DNA of 64,000 nucleotides from Streptomyces sp. LUP47B (GCF_001746295.1 NZ_MJAH01000007.1:62001-126000); one strand, 5' to 3'; numbered from the stretch's first letter, positions 33,380-42,808 are shown. Numbers and translations: made by a program. Notes: generated by a model not told the origin, from the sequence alone.

Positions 33380-33825
33380 GGTCAGCCGCGCGGCGGTCGT
33401 CGAGGAGATGTGGTCGATCAGCGGTTTCGCATAGGCGAGCCCTGAGAATCCATCGATGACGGAGTGCAGGTAGACGTAGCCACGATTTTTGCCCCGGCCT
33501 ACTTCGCCCGGCTAGCGACCTTGGCCTGATCGCCGAGCCGGGTCAGGTGCCGGCTGACGGTTGCCGGTCGATCACAAACCCGATACTGACAAGTTCGTCG
33601 GTGATTCCGTTGCGCGGACCACTTGTGCTCGCGGCGCCACGACTCGATCTGCTCGATGACCCATGCTGGAGTCGCGTTCGGACTCCGGCGCGGACTCGAC
33701 GGCCGGTCTTGCAGTCCTGCATCACCGGGTAGCCGCCAGCGTTGCACCCACGTGCCGGCGCATGCGCGAGAGATACGCATCTCAGCGACGACGTGGGCGA
33801 TAGGACGTGGCTGGCACCGCTTCAC
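33380..33825 (-). pseudogene. IS481-family transposase remnant
   Basis: The reverse strand encodes RPIAHVVAEMRISRACAGTW and VQRWRLPGDAGLQDRPSSP, the N-terminal helix-turn-helix region of IS481/IS3-type transposases, then SWRREHKWSAQRN. After a break, GYVYLHSVIDGFSGLAYAKP (about 33410-33470) is the start of the integrase catalytic core with its first Asp. Frameshifts and missing pieces show it is dead. It lies directly upstream of the zinc-independent ribosomal operon. Confidence 0.8.
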
Positions 33826-33941
33826 CAGCCGCCTACCACCCTCGACGCTCAGCGCGCACCGCGTGGGCGCTCGTCGTCCTCTCGAAGTCAGACGACGGCA
33901 GGCGCGACACCTATCGTGCGCGCCTGCCGCACTGCGGCCTT

Positions 33942-34310
33942 TCAGCCCTTCGGTGCGACGCGGATACGGTTCCCGTCAGGATCGGCTGCGAGGAAGGTCA
34001 GCCCGAACCCCGCATCATGAGGCTCGCGCAGGATCGTGACCCCCTGGGACTTCCACTGCTCAAAGATCGCGTTGAGCTCGTCGGGTCGTCCACCTTCAAT
34101 GGCCAGGCACACCTCACTGGTGCGCGGGACGTCCGGTGACAGATCCTCGAACTGGCCAGACCACAGACCGAGGTCAGCGCCTGGCCCGAGGTCGAAGGTG
34201 ATGTATCCCGGAGTCTCGAACGAGGGGCTCATGCCGAGGAGGTCGCCGTAGAAACGCGCTGCGGTGGGAGCGTCGTTCACGTAGACGATGGACACGACGG
34301 AGGTGGTCAT
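33942..34310 (-). CDS. VOC/glyoxalase superfamily protein
   Basis: A 122-residue single-domain VOC protein with two repeats: VVSIVYVNDAPTAARFYGDL and GFGLTFLAADPDGNRIRVAP, the typical start and end of this fold. The middle PDVPRTSEVCLAIEGG holds an acidic ligand candidate. It starts at 34310, 93 bases from the start of a divergent WYL-domain regulator, which probably controls it. Substrate unknown; many relatives are bleomycin/fosfomycin-type resistance or lactoylglutathione lyase-like proteins. Confidence 0.88.
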   Translation of the reverse strand: MTTSVVSIVYVNDAPTAARFYGDLLGMSPSFETPGYITFDLGPGADLGLWSGQFEDLSPDVPRTSEVCLAIEGGRPDELNAIFEQWKSQGVTILREPHDAGFGLTFLAADPDGNRIRVAPKG

Positions 34311-34403
34311 GGTTGTTCCTTCTCACAGGTGGTCGGTACGCCTCCACCAGCCTGACCGGGATATGCGCCGCATCGTGTCGCAAATTCCTGAAAACATTGG
34401 AGT

Positions 34404-35369
34404 GTGACCCCAGACCGCTTCTTCGCCCTGATGCTGCTCCTCGAATCGAGGGAAGCCGTCACCACACAGGAACTCGCCTCAGCGCTCGGGGTGTCCCTTC
34501 GAACCATCACCCGAGATCTGAACTGGCTCCGCGACGCCGGTCTGCCGGTGACCGCACACCGGGGCCGCCTCGGAGGCGTGACCATGCTGCCCGGATCCGG
34601 ACTCGACCTCACGCGACTCACACCGGGCGAGCGTGATCATCTGTCGCTCACCGGGCTGGATGAGAAGCAACGTGCGGAGCTCAACGCATCGGTCGAAGGT
34701 CGGCGCGCGCTCTCCAAGATCGCCGCTGCACAGCCGCGTCGAGTTCGTGAGCTCCTGCCGCTCACCGACGTAGTACACGTGGACAGCCGTCCCTGGCGTC
34801 AGGCACGAGCTTTCGGCACGACTCCGGCTTCGCTGATCGACGCAGTGCGGCGAGGCCGCCGGCTACGGATCCAGTACGACAGCCCACGCGAGTCATGCCC
34901 ACGCGACCTGGTCGTGGATCCCTACGGGCTGTTCGCCAAGGCCGGCATCTGGTACCTCGTCGCCAACTGTGCCCGAGTGCCACGCATGTACCGACTCGAA
35001 CGCATCACGACGTGGGCAGAAGTCGACCAGCTACGACGGATCCGCGAGAGCCAGACCCTGGCCACCGTCGCTGCAGCGCTCATTATTCAGTGGGAACACA
35101 ACCACGCGATAGAGGTCAGCGCCACCATCGACCAGACCCAGATCGAGCGAGCGCAACGGATCTTTGGCCTACGACTCGTCCGGGACGACCATGAAGAATC
35201 CGCCACCGGCCACAAGGTAACAATCCGCTTCCTGCATCTGGAGGACGTGCGAGCACTACTGCCGTTCGGGAGCGCCATCACTGTGCACGGCCCCACCGAA
35301 GCCAGAGCTCACCTCCGCGACCTCGCCACCAGTCTTGCCCACCACTATGCGCCGCCAGCAACGTCCTGA
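34404..35369 (+). CDS. WYL-domain transcriptional regulator (YafY/DeoR-like)
   Basis: A 321-residue regulator. Residues 1-60 form a winged helix (FFALMLLLESREAVTTQELA, LGVSLRTITRDLNWLRDAGL). Residues about 130-215 form a WYL domain with LRIQYDSPRESCPRDLVVDP and YGLFAKAGIWYLVANC. A C-terminal extension (about 225-315) is typical of the family. WYL domains sense nucleic acid or nucleotide ligands. GTG start at 34404, with no strong ribosome binding site. It is divergent from the VOC gene and likely represses it. Confidence 0.88.
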   Translation: MTPDRFFALMLLLESREAVTTQELASALGVSLRTITRDLNWLRDAGLPVTAHRGRLGGVTMLPGSGLDLTRLTPGERDHLSLTGLDEKQRAELNASVEGRRALSKIAAAQPRRVRELLPLTDVVHVDSRPWRQARAFGTTPASLIDAVRRGRRLRIQYDSPRESCPRDLVVDPYGLFAKAGIWYLVANCARVPRMYRLERITTWAEVDQLRRIRESQTLATVAAALIIQWEHNHAIEVSATIDQTQIERAQRIFGLRLVRDDHEESATGHKVTIRFLHLEDVRALLPFGSAITVHGPTEARAHLRDLATSLAHHYAPPATS

Positions 35370-35844
35370 CCCACGTCAACGGCATCCTGTGGACAGCTTT
35401 TGTTGCCGGGATGCAGCGGTTCGAAGGGTTCAGGTCGTCGCACGGTGGTCGTTACCGGGGGTGCCACCAGCCCGGGAGTCGTCGCCGACGAGCGTTTTAT
35501 CGCTGAGCGCGCCACCGTCTGCCCTGTTCGTCGACGGCGGTCAGTCCGTTCGCGGTGTCCGTCGCGAGCAGGACGGCAACGTCACCTGGGGTGAGGTGCC
35601 CGTCTCCGCCGGGGCCCGGGCGAGGGCGTCGAGTTCGTTGCGCAGGCCTCCGGTCTCGCAAGACTGCGGAGGCGTTGGGCGCAGTGGGCCACAGGGGGAA
35701 GCCGGAGCTTCGCTGTCGTTGGACAGCACTCGACATCGGCCTGTCGTGAGCCCCGGGTGTAAAACGAGCCATTCGCCCGCTGCGGCTTGGTTACGGATCT
35801 CTCATCTTCCGGTGGCGTGGGGGTGAGCTGGGCATGATGGGAGC
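35370..35844. other. intergenic, no recognised gene
   Basis: A reverse-strand frame around 35497-35600 (GDVAVLLATDTANGLTAVDE) looks coding-like but is short and has no recognisable family. The rest shows nothing. No strong hairpin is seen. Confidence 0.35.
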
Positions 35845-36240
35845 ATGACCTTGGCCGCAGATGCCCTCACACAATTGGCGACCTGGCCCGATCTCACCGA
35901 GGCAGAGCCGAGCTGCGGCATGGGCCGGGCCCTTCGTTCGCCCCACGGCGAGATCGTCCACTTCCACTCCGGCAACGACGTCGACGTGTACCTCACGGCC
36001 AGAGCCATCAGGAAGTTCCAGGAGCACCTCATGGCATCGACTGCCGTCCGGCTGGTGCCCGGCTCGCAGTGGGTGACGCTGCGTCTCGACGTCTCTGGAG
36101 ACGTCCACTTGCTCATGACGCTCGTCAGCCTCGCCCTCCGGGCGCATCAGACATGGCCGGTTCCGGACGACGCGCCGGGTGCGGAGTGCAATGATCATGA
36201 CGCGGCGGCGCCTTCGGGCGAGCATCTCAGCGGAGGCTGA
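35845..36240 (+). CDS. luciferase-domain (DUF5519-like) protein
   Basis: A 131-residue soluble protein. EIVHFHSGNDVDVYLTARAI and STAVRLVPGSQWVTLRLD are the conserved core of the luciferase family of small proteins (DUF5519). That name comes from distant database similarity and does not imply light production. The C-terminus is low complexity. ATG at 35845. Function unknown in all members I recall. Confidence 0.75.
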   Translation: MTLAADALTQLATWPDLTEAEPSCGMGRALRSPHGEIVHFHSGNDVDVYLTARAIRKFQEHLMASTAVRLVPGSQWVTLRLDVSGDVHLLMTLVSLALRAHQTWPVPDDAPGAECNDHDAAAPSGEHLSGG

Positions 36241-36266
36241 AAGACACCCTTCGGGGAGAGTGAGCC

Positions 36267-36538
36267 GTGGCTGACAAGGCACGTGAAGACGAGGCCGTCC
36301 GCGGGATCGTAGAGCGCCTGACGGACGCGTTCAGTGCGGCACGCAGCCCGGCCGGGGCGCAGCTGCCGTAGCCAAGGCTCATCCATCCTTTGCAGACTGG
36401 CCGGTGCGCGAATTCATATCCGTATTCATCGAGCGCCAGGCGCGCCCCCTGCTGATCGAATCATCGGAGTCGGCGAGCCGCGGCCGGCCGACCGGAGCGG
36501 GACCACGCGACTCCGACAGCAGTGCCGGCACCGTGTAG
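36267..36538 (+). pseudogene. three-helix-bundle dimerisation protein (DUF3562-like), frameshifted
   Basis: GTG at 36267, with a GGGGAGAG upstream, starts MADKAREDEAVRGIVERLTD and AFSAARS, then hits TAG at 36369-36371. The frame beginning at 36362 continues naturally with VAKAHPSFADWPVREFISVF and IERQARPLL, to a stop at 36536. Together they give one small helical protein of the kind found in many Streptomyces. A single indel near 36360 has broken it. A sequencing error is possible and would restore a normal gene. Confidence 0.6.
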
Positions 36539-36655
36539 CCCTTGCAGGTCGTCCAAGGCGGCATGAGATGAGCGGTGCTGGTCCCCGCGCGCTGGGGCAA
36601 AAGACTTTGGTGGCACAGTGGAGCAACCTGTTCCACCGTGTGGAGGTAATCCCGT

Positions 36656-37318
36656 ATGCGTCTGCTGCTCATACGTCACGGCCAGACTCCGTCCAACCTC
36701 AAGCACCTGTTGGACACCGCGGCGCCGGGGCCGACGCTGACGCCGCTCGGGCAGGAGCAGGCTGCCGCGCTGCCGCAGGCCCTGGCGGCTGAACAGATCG
36801 ATGCCCTGTACGCCTCGACACTGGTGCGCGCCCAGCTGACGGCAGCTCCACTGGCTGCCGCGAAGGGGCTGGAGGTCCAGGTCCGGGACGGGATTAAGGA
36901 ACTGGCCGCAGGAGACCTGGAGATGCGTGGCGACCACGAGGCTGCCGCCATCTACCTCACCACCGCCTTCGCCTGGGCCGAAGGGGACACCGGCCGCAGG
37001 ATGTCCGGCGGCGAGAACGGCGTGGAGGCCCTGGGCCGTTTCGACGCTGTCGTCGCCGAGGCGGCGGGAACAGGTGCGGAGACGGTGGGCATGGTCAGTC
37101 ACGGCGCGATGATCCGGACGTGGGTGGCCGCCCGAGCGGCGAACGTCGATGTGGCGTACGCGTCCAGCCACCCGCTGGGCAACACCGGCGTCGTCGTCCT
37201 CTCCGGCTCGCCCGACCGGGGCTGGCAGGCGCTCCTGTGGGAGGAACACCCGCTCGGCCCCGAAGGGAGCTTCCCCGAGGACAGTGGCCCGGCCGGCGCG
37301 GCCGCTCCTACTCGCTGA
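36656..37318 (+). CDS. histidine phosphatase family protein
   Basis: A 220-residue histidine phosphatase (phosphoglycerate mutase superfamily). MRLLLIRHGQTPSN holds the RHG catalytic motif, and TVGMVSHGAMIRTW holds the second His. LYASTLVRAQLTAAPLA is the helix carrying the conserved Arg. The C-terminal tail (about 195-220) is low complexity. GGAGG lies nine bases before the ATG. It dephosphorylates a small metabolite or nucleotide; the substrate is not evident. Confidence 0.9.
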   Translation: MRLLLIRHGQTPSNLKHLLDTAAPGPTLTPLGQEQAAALPQALAAEQIDALYASTLVRAQLTAAPLAAAKGLEVQVRDGIKELAAGDLEMRGDHEAAAIYLTTAFAWAEGDTGRRMSGGENGVEALGRFDAVVAEAAGTGAETVGMVSHGAMIRTWVAARAANVDVAYASSHPLGNTGVVVLSGSPDRGWQALLWEEHPLGPEGSFPEDSGPAGAAAPTR

Positions 37319-37694
37319 AGGGTCGCCTCCTCTTCTCCTCGATCTCCGGTGTCCGGTGTGTGGTCGGGAGCCGACCGTTGGGGTGGAGTTCGTGGCGGTG
37401 CCGGACGTCTGCCTGGCGGTCGCCGATGTTCGAGGACGTCGCCACGCCCGGCGGACGTGCCCGCACCTGGGTGGAGCAGTGGCAGCAGTCGTGCGGCACG
37501 GCATGCCCGGCCGGCCGTCCACCGCCTCGGGAAAGTGGTTGGGGAAGACCTGAGGGGGCAGCCGTTCGTCCGTCATGGCGCAACGACAGGGACGTGGCGT
37601 CCAGTACGGCACCATCCGGTGCCCCCGGGCCAGTCATGGCTGGATCTTCCGGAGAGGGAGAGCCGCTTCGCCTGCCCCAGTACTGTGGCTCCTC
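37319..37694. other. intergenic, no recognised gene
   Basis: Open frames on both strands have shadow-like Arg/Pro composition. One forward frame includes LFEDVATPGGRARTWVEQWQ, which looks coding-like but has no family I recognise. Nothing else is apparent. Confidence 0.35.
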
Positions 37695-38597
37695 ATGACC
37701 GACTCCGCGATCGAGATCACCGCAGACCTGGTCCGCGAGTTGTTGCAGGAGCAGCATCCGGACCTTGCTGGGCTGGCCATCCGTGAGGTGGCGGGTGGTT
37801 GGGGCAATCAAATGTGGCGGCTCGGGGACGAGTTGGCCGTGCGTATGCAGCGTATGGCCCCCACGCCGGAGCTCCAGTTCAACGAGCGCCGATGGCTGCC
37901 CGTCCTGGCCCCGCGCCTGCCGCTTCCCGTGCCGACCCCGGTGCGGATCGGTGAACCGTCCGCGCGATTCCCCAAGCACTGGACCGTGATGACGTGGGTT
38001 CCCGGCGAGCCGCTGGACTGCGCCTCGATCAGCCGCGGTGAGCACGCGGCCGACACTCTGGCGGGCTTCCTCAGGGCGCTTCATGTGGAGGCGCCCGCCG
38101 AGGCACCAGCCAGTTCGGACCGCGGCGGTCACCCCAAGGAGTGCACGGACGGCTTCGAGAGGTTCTTGCGAGCCGTCGATCTCGGTGACATCGCCGCCGA
38201 CGTCCGGGCCGTCTGGGACGATGCCGTAGCGGCCTCCGAGTGGGAGGGCCCACCGGTATGGCTGCACGGCGACCTCCATCCCGCGAATGTCGTCGTCTCG
38301 GACGGAAACCTTTCGGGTGTGATCGATTTCGACGCCATGTTCGCTGGCGATCCGGCGTGGGACCTCGCGGCTGCATGGGTGCTCCTTCCCTCGGACGCCG
38401 TCTCACGGTTCTTCGAGGTGTACGCGGATGCGAACGAGGCGACGATCCGGCGTGCCCGCGGGCTGGCTGCTATGAAATGCCTGTTCCTGATGCTCATGGG
38501 CCAGAACGGAGATCAGGGCCTTCCTGGCGGTAAGCCGACGTGGGGGCCCATCGGCCGGGCAGCGCTGGATCGCGTGCTGACAGCCGGTGTCATGTAG
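37695..38597 (+). CDS. phosphotransferase, aminoglycoside 3'-phosphotransferase/choline kinase-like
   Basis: A 300-residue kinase-fold protein. VAGGWGNQMWRLGDELAVRM is the nucleotide-loop region, LHGDLHPANVVVSDG the catalytic loop (Asp in HGDxHxxN), and GVIDFDAMFAGDPAWDLA the metal site. This subfamily (Streptomyces aminoglycoside phosphotransferase-like, YcbJ type) is abundant and mostly of unknown substrate. The ATG at 37695 was chosen over an upstream in-frame extension of 40 residues with shadow-like composition. Confidence 0.85.
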   Translation: MTDSAIEITADLVRELLQEQHPDLAGLAIREVAGGWGNQMWRLGDELAVRMQRMAPTPELQFNERRWLPVLAPRLPLPVPTPVRIGEPSARFPKHWTVMTWVPGEPLDCASISRGEHAADTLAGFLRALHVEAPAEAPASSDRGGHPKECTDGFERFLRAVDLGDIAADVRAVWDDAVAASEWEGPPVWLHGDLHPANVVVSDGNLSGVIDFDAMFAGDPAWDLAAAWVLLPSDAVSRFFEVYADANEATIRRARGLAAMKCLFLMLMGQNGDQGLPGGKPTWGPIGRAALDRVLTAGVM

Positions 38598-38729
38598 GCA
38601 CGGAACGCCGCACAGTCGATCCAGCCCGACGACCGAAGGTGATGACAGCCAGAGCGAAAAGCCGCCGGCTCACCGAACCGCTTTGGTGTCCCCCCGGCCC
38701 CTGACGGCCACGGCAGCCAAGCACCCCGT

Positions 38730-39584
38730 CTAGCCGCGGATCCGTGGCTGGGTCATGGCCCAGCGGATGGTGCGGGTCAGGGCCTGGCCGGTGGGCCGTA
38801 CGGCGAGGTCGTCCACCAGTGGCAGGCGCGGCAGCCACAGCATGTCGCGGGCCCAGTCAGGGAGGAGAGCTACGGCGTTCGCGGCGAGGCCGCCGTAGAA
38901 GGGGCGCACCGCGAGGGGCAGTGGGGGCCGGAGGAGGAGGAAGCGGGCGGCGGATCGGGCTTCCGGGGTGGCGTGCAGTTCGGGGCGGTAGGCGGTCAGG
39001 CGCTCCGACAGTTCGCGGCGGTCGCGGGGTGGTGCGATGACGCCCAGCGCTTCGGCGACGCGTGCGGTGTCGGCGACGTAGGCGTCGTAGTCGGAAGGGT
39101 CCAGCGGGCGGGCTCCGTAGCGTTCGTGGGCGTGCAGGAAGCTGAACGTCTCGGCGGCGTGGACCCAGGCGAGCAGGTGCGGGTCGGCCGCGTGGTACGG
39201 CGTTCCGTCGGTGGTCGTCCCGCGGATGCGGTCGTGGATGGCGCGGACGTGGTCGACGGCCCGCTGGGCGTCCTGTGCGGTGCCGTAGGTCGTCACGGCC
39301 AGGAAGGTGCTGGTGCGCTGGAGGCGGCCCCATGGGTCGCCGCGGTAACCGGAGTGCCCGGCCACCGCAGCCATGGCGAGCGGGTGCAGGGACTGCAGGA
39401 GAAGTGCGCCGAGCCCGCCGATGAACATCGAGGCATCGCCGTGGACCGTGCGGATCGGGCTGTCGGGTGCGAACCAGCGTGGGCCCGGGGTGTCGTGGAT
39501 GCGGGCGCGGTTCGCCGGGCCGTCGGGGCCCGCGACGCGGCGGAACAGGGCTTGGCCCAGTTGTTCACGGACTGCCGTCAGCAT
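38730..39584 (-). CDS. MpaB/DUF2236 family oxygenase
   Basis: A 284-residue mostly helical protein of the oxygenase MpaB (DUF2236) family. Conserved features are SIRTVHGDASMFIGGLGALL-like and LLQSLHPLAMAAVAGHSGY, with a His expected to bind heme b, and LAWVHAAETFSFLHAHERYG. Characterised relatives (latex-clearing protein Lcp, MpaB') use heme and oxygen to cleave or oxidise isoprenoid chains. It is the last gene of the reverse-strand operon 38730-43298, which otherwise encodes FAD and SDR oxidoreductases acting on hydrophobic substrates. Confidence 0.85.
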   Translation of the reverse strand: MLTAVREQLGQALFRRVAGPDGPANRARIHDTPGPRWFAPDSPIRTVHGDASMFIGGLGALLLQSLHPLAMAAVAGHSGYRGDPWGRLQRTSTFLAVTTYGTAQDAQRAVDHVRAIHDRIRGTTTDGTPYHAADPHLLAWVHAAETFSFLHAHERYGARPLDPSDYDAYVADTARVAEALGVIAPPRDRRELSERLTAYRPELHATPEARSAARFLLLRPPLPLAVRPFYGGLAANAVALLPDWARDMLWLPRLPLVDDLAVRPTGQALTRTIRWAMTQPRIRG

Positions 39585-39638
39585 GATCGGCCTCCCCTCT
39601 CCTGCTGCTTTCCAGTGTCCACCTGCCCGTGAACGGGG

Positions 39639-40127
39639 TCACCGGCCGGCGGGCGCCTGCTGCGGCTCACGGTCCGACGCCGGCCACGCATAGGGCAGAT
39701 CAGCTGGTGCGTCGGGGAAGAGAGCGGCGTACACCTCTGGGTCCTTGCGGACGAGTGCCGAGCGGTGGCTCTCGTGGAACGCCTCGTCGCCGAGCCAGGG
39801 CGGCAGTTCGCCGGCGGCGGCCAGTTGCGACTGCTCGCGCACCGCGGTGCCGGGCCGGCGCGCGGCCAGGCCGGCGACGAGCGAGGCGGCACAGCTGTCC
39901 TGGTGTCCCTGAGCGCGCCAGACCCGGCAGATCTCCAGGCCGTACCGTACGAGTGCCTCCTCGTACCCCGTCCACATCCGTACGGCCGGGTGTCTGCGCC
40001 AGCCGTATCCGGGGACGGTCAGGCCGCGGAGCACCTGCAGGGCCTCGACCCGCTGTTTGCCCAGCCGTCGCCGGTCCAGCAGCAGGGCCGTCTCCCGGAA
40101 GTCGGGGTGGGGCAGGAAGGTCTGCAT
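39639..40127 (-). CDS. MSMEG_6728 family protein (pyrimidine-dimer glycosylase-like fold)
   Basis: A 162-residue soluble protein. MQTFLPHPDFRETALLLDRR and LGKQRVEALQVLRGL, then HPAVRMWTGYEEALVRYGLE, are the conserved core of the MSMEG_6728 family. The first segment resembles T4 endonuclease V-type pyrimidine-dimer lyases, which use an N-terminal amine. Whether this protein repairs DNA is untested. It starts 11 bases after the SDR stop codon, with GCAGGTGAG upstream, and is part of the same operon. Confidence 0.75.
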   Translation of the reverse strand: MQTFLPHPDFRETALLLDRRRLGKQRVEALQVLRGLTVPGYGWRRHPAVRMWTGYEEALVRYGLEICRVWRAQGHQDSCAASLVAGLAARRPGTAVREQSQLAAAGELPPWLGDEAFHESHRSALVRKDPEVYAALFPDAPADLPYAWPASDREPQQAPAGR

Positions 40128-40138
40128 GGCTCACCTGC

Positions 40139-41023
40139 TCACATTTTGTGCGGCGCGCGGGCCGCGCGGTCGGCGAGGCCTCCTGCGCCGAGGGGACCGG
40201 TGTCTGCGACGGGCTCCTCGGCTTCCAGACGGGGCAGCGCGCGGCGTGACACCCGCAGCACCACGGGCGGCAGGGCCGCGCGCACCGGTTGGACCAGCCG
40301 CAGCCAGGCCGGCGCGTACACGGTCGTACGGCGCCGCTCCAGACCCGTCACCAGGCGTGCGGCGACGGTTTCCACCGGGTGTACGCGGCCGGCCGGCGGG
40401 GGCATGTGGGCGCGCAGTTCGCGCAGCACGGCATACCGGTCGGCGTCACGGGTCATGTCGGTGTCGGTCCAGTTGGGATAGCCGATGCCCACGGCGACGC
40501 CCCGGTGCGCCACCTCCGCCCGTAGGGCATGCGCGAAGGCTTCTACGCCGGCCTTGGATGCGCAGTAGGCGCTCATCAGCGGAGCGGCGCCGAGCGCTGC
40601 CGTCGAGGCGATCTGGAGGAAGTAGCCTGCCGTGTCGAGGAGGTCCGGCAGGAACGCCCGGGCGGTGTGGGCGCTGTCGGTGAGGTTGACGTCGATGACG
40701 CGACTCCAGTCAGCCGGATCCGAGGCGAGGAACGGGCCTCCTTCCGCGATGCCCGCGTTCGCCACGACGGCCGAGGGCGGGCCGAGAGCGGCCCGCACGG
40801 CGGCGGCCGCCGCCGCGAGCGCGGCCGGGTCCGTGACGTCGACCTCGATGGCCAGCGCCGGGCCCGGCAGGGACGCGGCCACGGTGTCAAGGGCGGCCTT
40901 CTCGTGGCCGAGCAGCGCGACCCGCGCGCCGCGGCGGGCGATCTCGCGGGCCATGGCGGCGCCCAGGCCGCGGGCTGCTCCGGTGACGACGACCGTCCGG
41001 CCGGCGAGCGGGCTGCTGCGCAC
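40139..41023 (-). CDS. short-chain dehydrogenase/reductase
   Basis: A 294-residue SDR. VVVTGAARGLGAAMARE is the cofactor loop (TGxxxGxG), VVANAGIAEG the NAG motif, IASTAALGAAPLMSAYCASK the Ser and YxxxK active site. A C-terminal extension beyond the fold (about 245-294) is basic and hydrophobic and may contact membranes. GTG at 41023, with GGAAGG upstream. In the operon it lies between the FAD oxidoreductase and the MSMEG_6728 gene, consistent with oxidation or reduction of a lipid alcohol or ketone. Confidence 0.9.
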   Translation of the reverse strand: MRSSPLAGRTVVVTGAARGLGAAMAREIARRGARVALLGHEKAALDTVAASLPGPALAIEVDVTDPAALAAAAAAVRAALGPPSAVVANAGIAEGGPFLASDPADWSRVIDVNLTDSAHTARAFLPDLLDTAGYFLQIASTAALGAAPLMSAYCASKAGVEAFAHALRAEVAHRGVAVGIGYPNWTDTDMTRDADRYAVLRELRAHMPPPAGRVHPVETVAARLVTGLERRRTTVYAPAWLRLVQPVRAALPPVVLRVSRRALPRLEAEEPVADTGPLGAGGLADRAARAPHKM

Positions 41024-41188
41024 GGGCTGACCTTCCTTTCCGTCGGACTGTGCGTCCCTGTCGGAGACTTCCGTGCCGACGGGGTGCCCGGATGCGCCTC
41101 AGGTCCCCGGGCCCGGTGGGCGCGCGGCGTAGCCGGGGCCTTCCGGGGCTGGGGCTTGCTGGACGTGGTTCACGGGTTCTCCTTGGCG

Positions 41189-42808
41189 TCAGCGCCTTGT
41201 TCCGGTGCGGTCGCGGCGGGTCAGCAGCCGTTGGGCGCGGGCCAGACCGGGTGGCCGGTGGCGGTGCAGCGCGGCCCGGGCGGCGTTGGCGCCCGGTGCG
41301 CCGTGGACGCCGCCGCCCGGGTGGGCCCCGGAGGAGGCCAGGAAGAGGCCGGGGACGGCGGTCTCGGGGCGCCCGGTGCCGGGGGCCGGGCGGAAGACGA
41401 GCTGCTGGTGGATCGCGGTCGTGCCTCCGTTGATGGCGCCGCCGTGCAGATTGGCGTCGAGGGACTGGAGAGTCGGGGGCGCCAGGATTCGGCGGGCGCG
41501 GATCAGGGAGCGGAAGCCGGGCGCGAAGCGTTCCACCTGGCGTTCGACCCGGTCGGCCATGAGTTCCTGGTCCTTGGTGTCCCAGCGGCCGGTGATGCCC
41601 TCGTCGCCGGCGTCGGCACCGATCTCGTGGGGGATGTGGGTGTAGGCCCAGGCCGATTCGGTGCCCTGCGGGGAGCGGGTGGCGTCGGCGGTGGTCATCT
41701 GGCCGAACAGCAGGAAGGGCCGGTCCGGTACCTCCCGCATGGCGATCTGCGCGGCGAACCGAGTGAGCTCGTCCAGGCCGTCGGCGAGGTGCACGGTGCC
41801 CGCCCGGGACGCCTGCTCGGCCTGCCAGGGCACCGGGCCGTCCAGCGCCCAGTCCACCTTGAAGGTGGCGAAGTCCCACTGGAACCGGCGCAGGTCCTCC
41901 TGAAGCTGCGCGGGCAGGTGCTCGGGGTCGAGGAGATCGCCGTACAGGGCGGGCACCGACACGTCCGCCAGCACCGCGCGGCGCGCCACCACCGCGTCAC
42001 CGGCCGCCGTCCGCACACCGACGGCCCGCCCGCCGCGCACGACGATCCGCTCGACGCGCTGCCCGCAGCGGATCCGCCCGCCCTGAGCCTCCAGGCGTCG
42101 GGCCAGGGCCTCGGTCAGGGCGCCGGAGCCGCCGACGGGGACGGGGAAGCCGTACGTCTGTCCCAGCATGGCCATCAGCCAGCCGAAGCCGCCGCTGCCC
42201 GCCGACTCGGGGGCGAGATCGGCGTGCAGGGCGTTGCCGGCCAGCAGCAGCCGGCCGCCCTGGCCGCGGAACTCCTCCTCGCCCATGCGGCGTACCGGCA
42301 GGACCAGGGTGCGTGCCACGCGCAGTCCGCCCGCGGCCCGCAGCCGGCGTGCCAGCCGTGCCGTCGCACGCACGGGCGGGAAGGGGGTGAACAGTGCGTC
42401 CAGGATGTCGGGGTGCAGGGACTCCCATACGTCGTGCAGTCGCCGCCAGGCGGCCCCGTCGCCCGGTGCGAAGACGTCGAGGGACGCGGCGGTGGTGTCG
42501 ATGTCACGGTCCAGGAGGGCGCAGCTGCCGTCGGTGAGCGGGTGGGCGAGCACGCTGGGCGCGTGGCTCCAGCGCAGCCCGTAGCGGTCCAGGCCCAGCG
42601 CGGTCAGGACCGGGGAGGCGGCCGCGAGCGGGTAGAAGGCGCTGAAGACGTCGCTGACGTAGGCGGGGTCGACGCCGTGGTCGTGGCGGACGGCGCCGCC
42701 CGGCTCCGGCTGCTCCTCCAGCACCTCGACGCTCCACCCGGCGTCCGCGAGCAGGTTGGCGGCGACCAGCCCGTTGGGGCCCGCTCCGATCACCACGGCG
42801 TCAGGCAT
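41189..42808 (-). CDS. FAD-dependent phytoene desaturase-like oxidoreductase (PYROXD2-like)
   Basis: A 539-residue flavoprotein. AVVIGAGPNGLVAANLLADA is the FAD-binding dinucleotide loop, with EVLEEQPEPGGAV following. The C-terminal end LFLASSGAHPGGGVHGAPG is the second FAD-contacting motif of the amine oxidase/phytoene desaturase family. Middle segments match PYROXD2-like proteins, which are not carotenoid enzymes. It probably oxidises a polyunsaturated or lipid substrate. The ATG at 42808 overlaps the stop of the upstream SRPBCC gene by eight bases, so the two are translationally coupled. Confidence 0.9.
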   Translation of the reverse strand: MPDAVVIGAGPNGLVAANLLADAGWSVEVLEEQPEPGGAVRHDHGVDPAYVSDVFSAFYPLAAASPVLTALGLDRYGLRWSHAPSVLAHPLTDGSCALLDRDIDTTAASLDVFAPGDGAAWRRLHDVWESLHPDILDALFTPFPPVRATARLARRLRAAGGLRVARTLVLPVRRMGEEEFRGQGGRLLLAGNALHADLAPESAGSGGFGWLMAMLGQTYGFPVPVGGSGALTEALARRLEAQGGRIRCGQRVERIVVRGGRAVGVRTAAGDAVVARRAVLADVSVPALYGDLLDPEHLPAQLQEDLRRFQWDFATFKVDWALDGPVPWQAEQASRAGTVHLADGLDELTRFAAQIAMREVPDRPFLLFGQMTTADATRSPQGTESAWAYTHIPHEIGADAGDEGITGRWDTKDQELMADRVERQVERFAPGFRSLIRARRILAPPTLQSLDANLHGGAINGGTTAIHQQLVFRPAPGTGRPETAVPGLFLASSGAHPGGGVHGAPGANAARAALHRHRPPGLARAQRLLTRRDRTGTRR

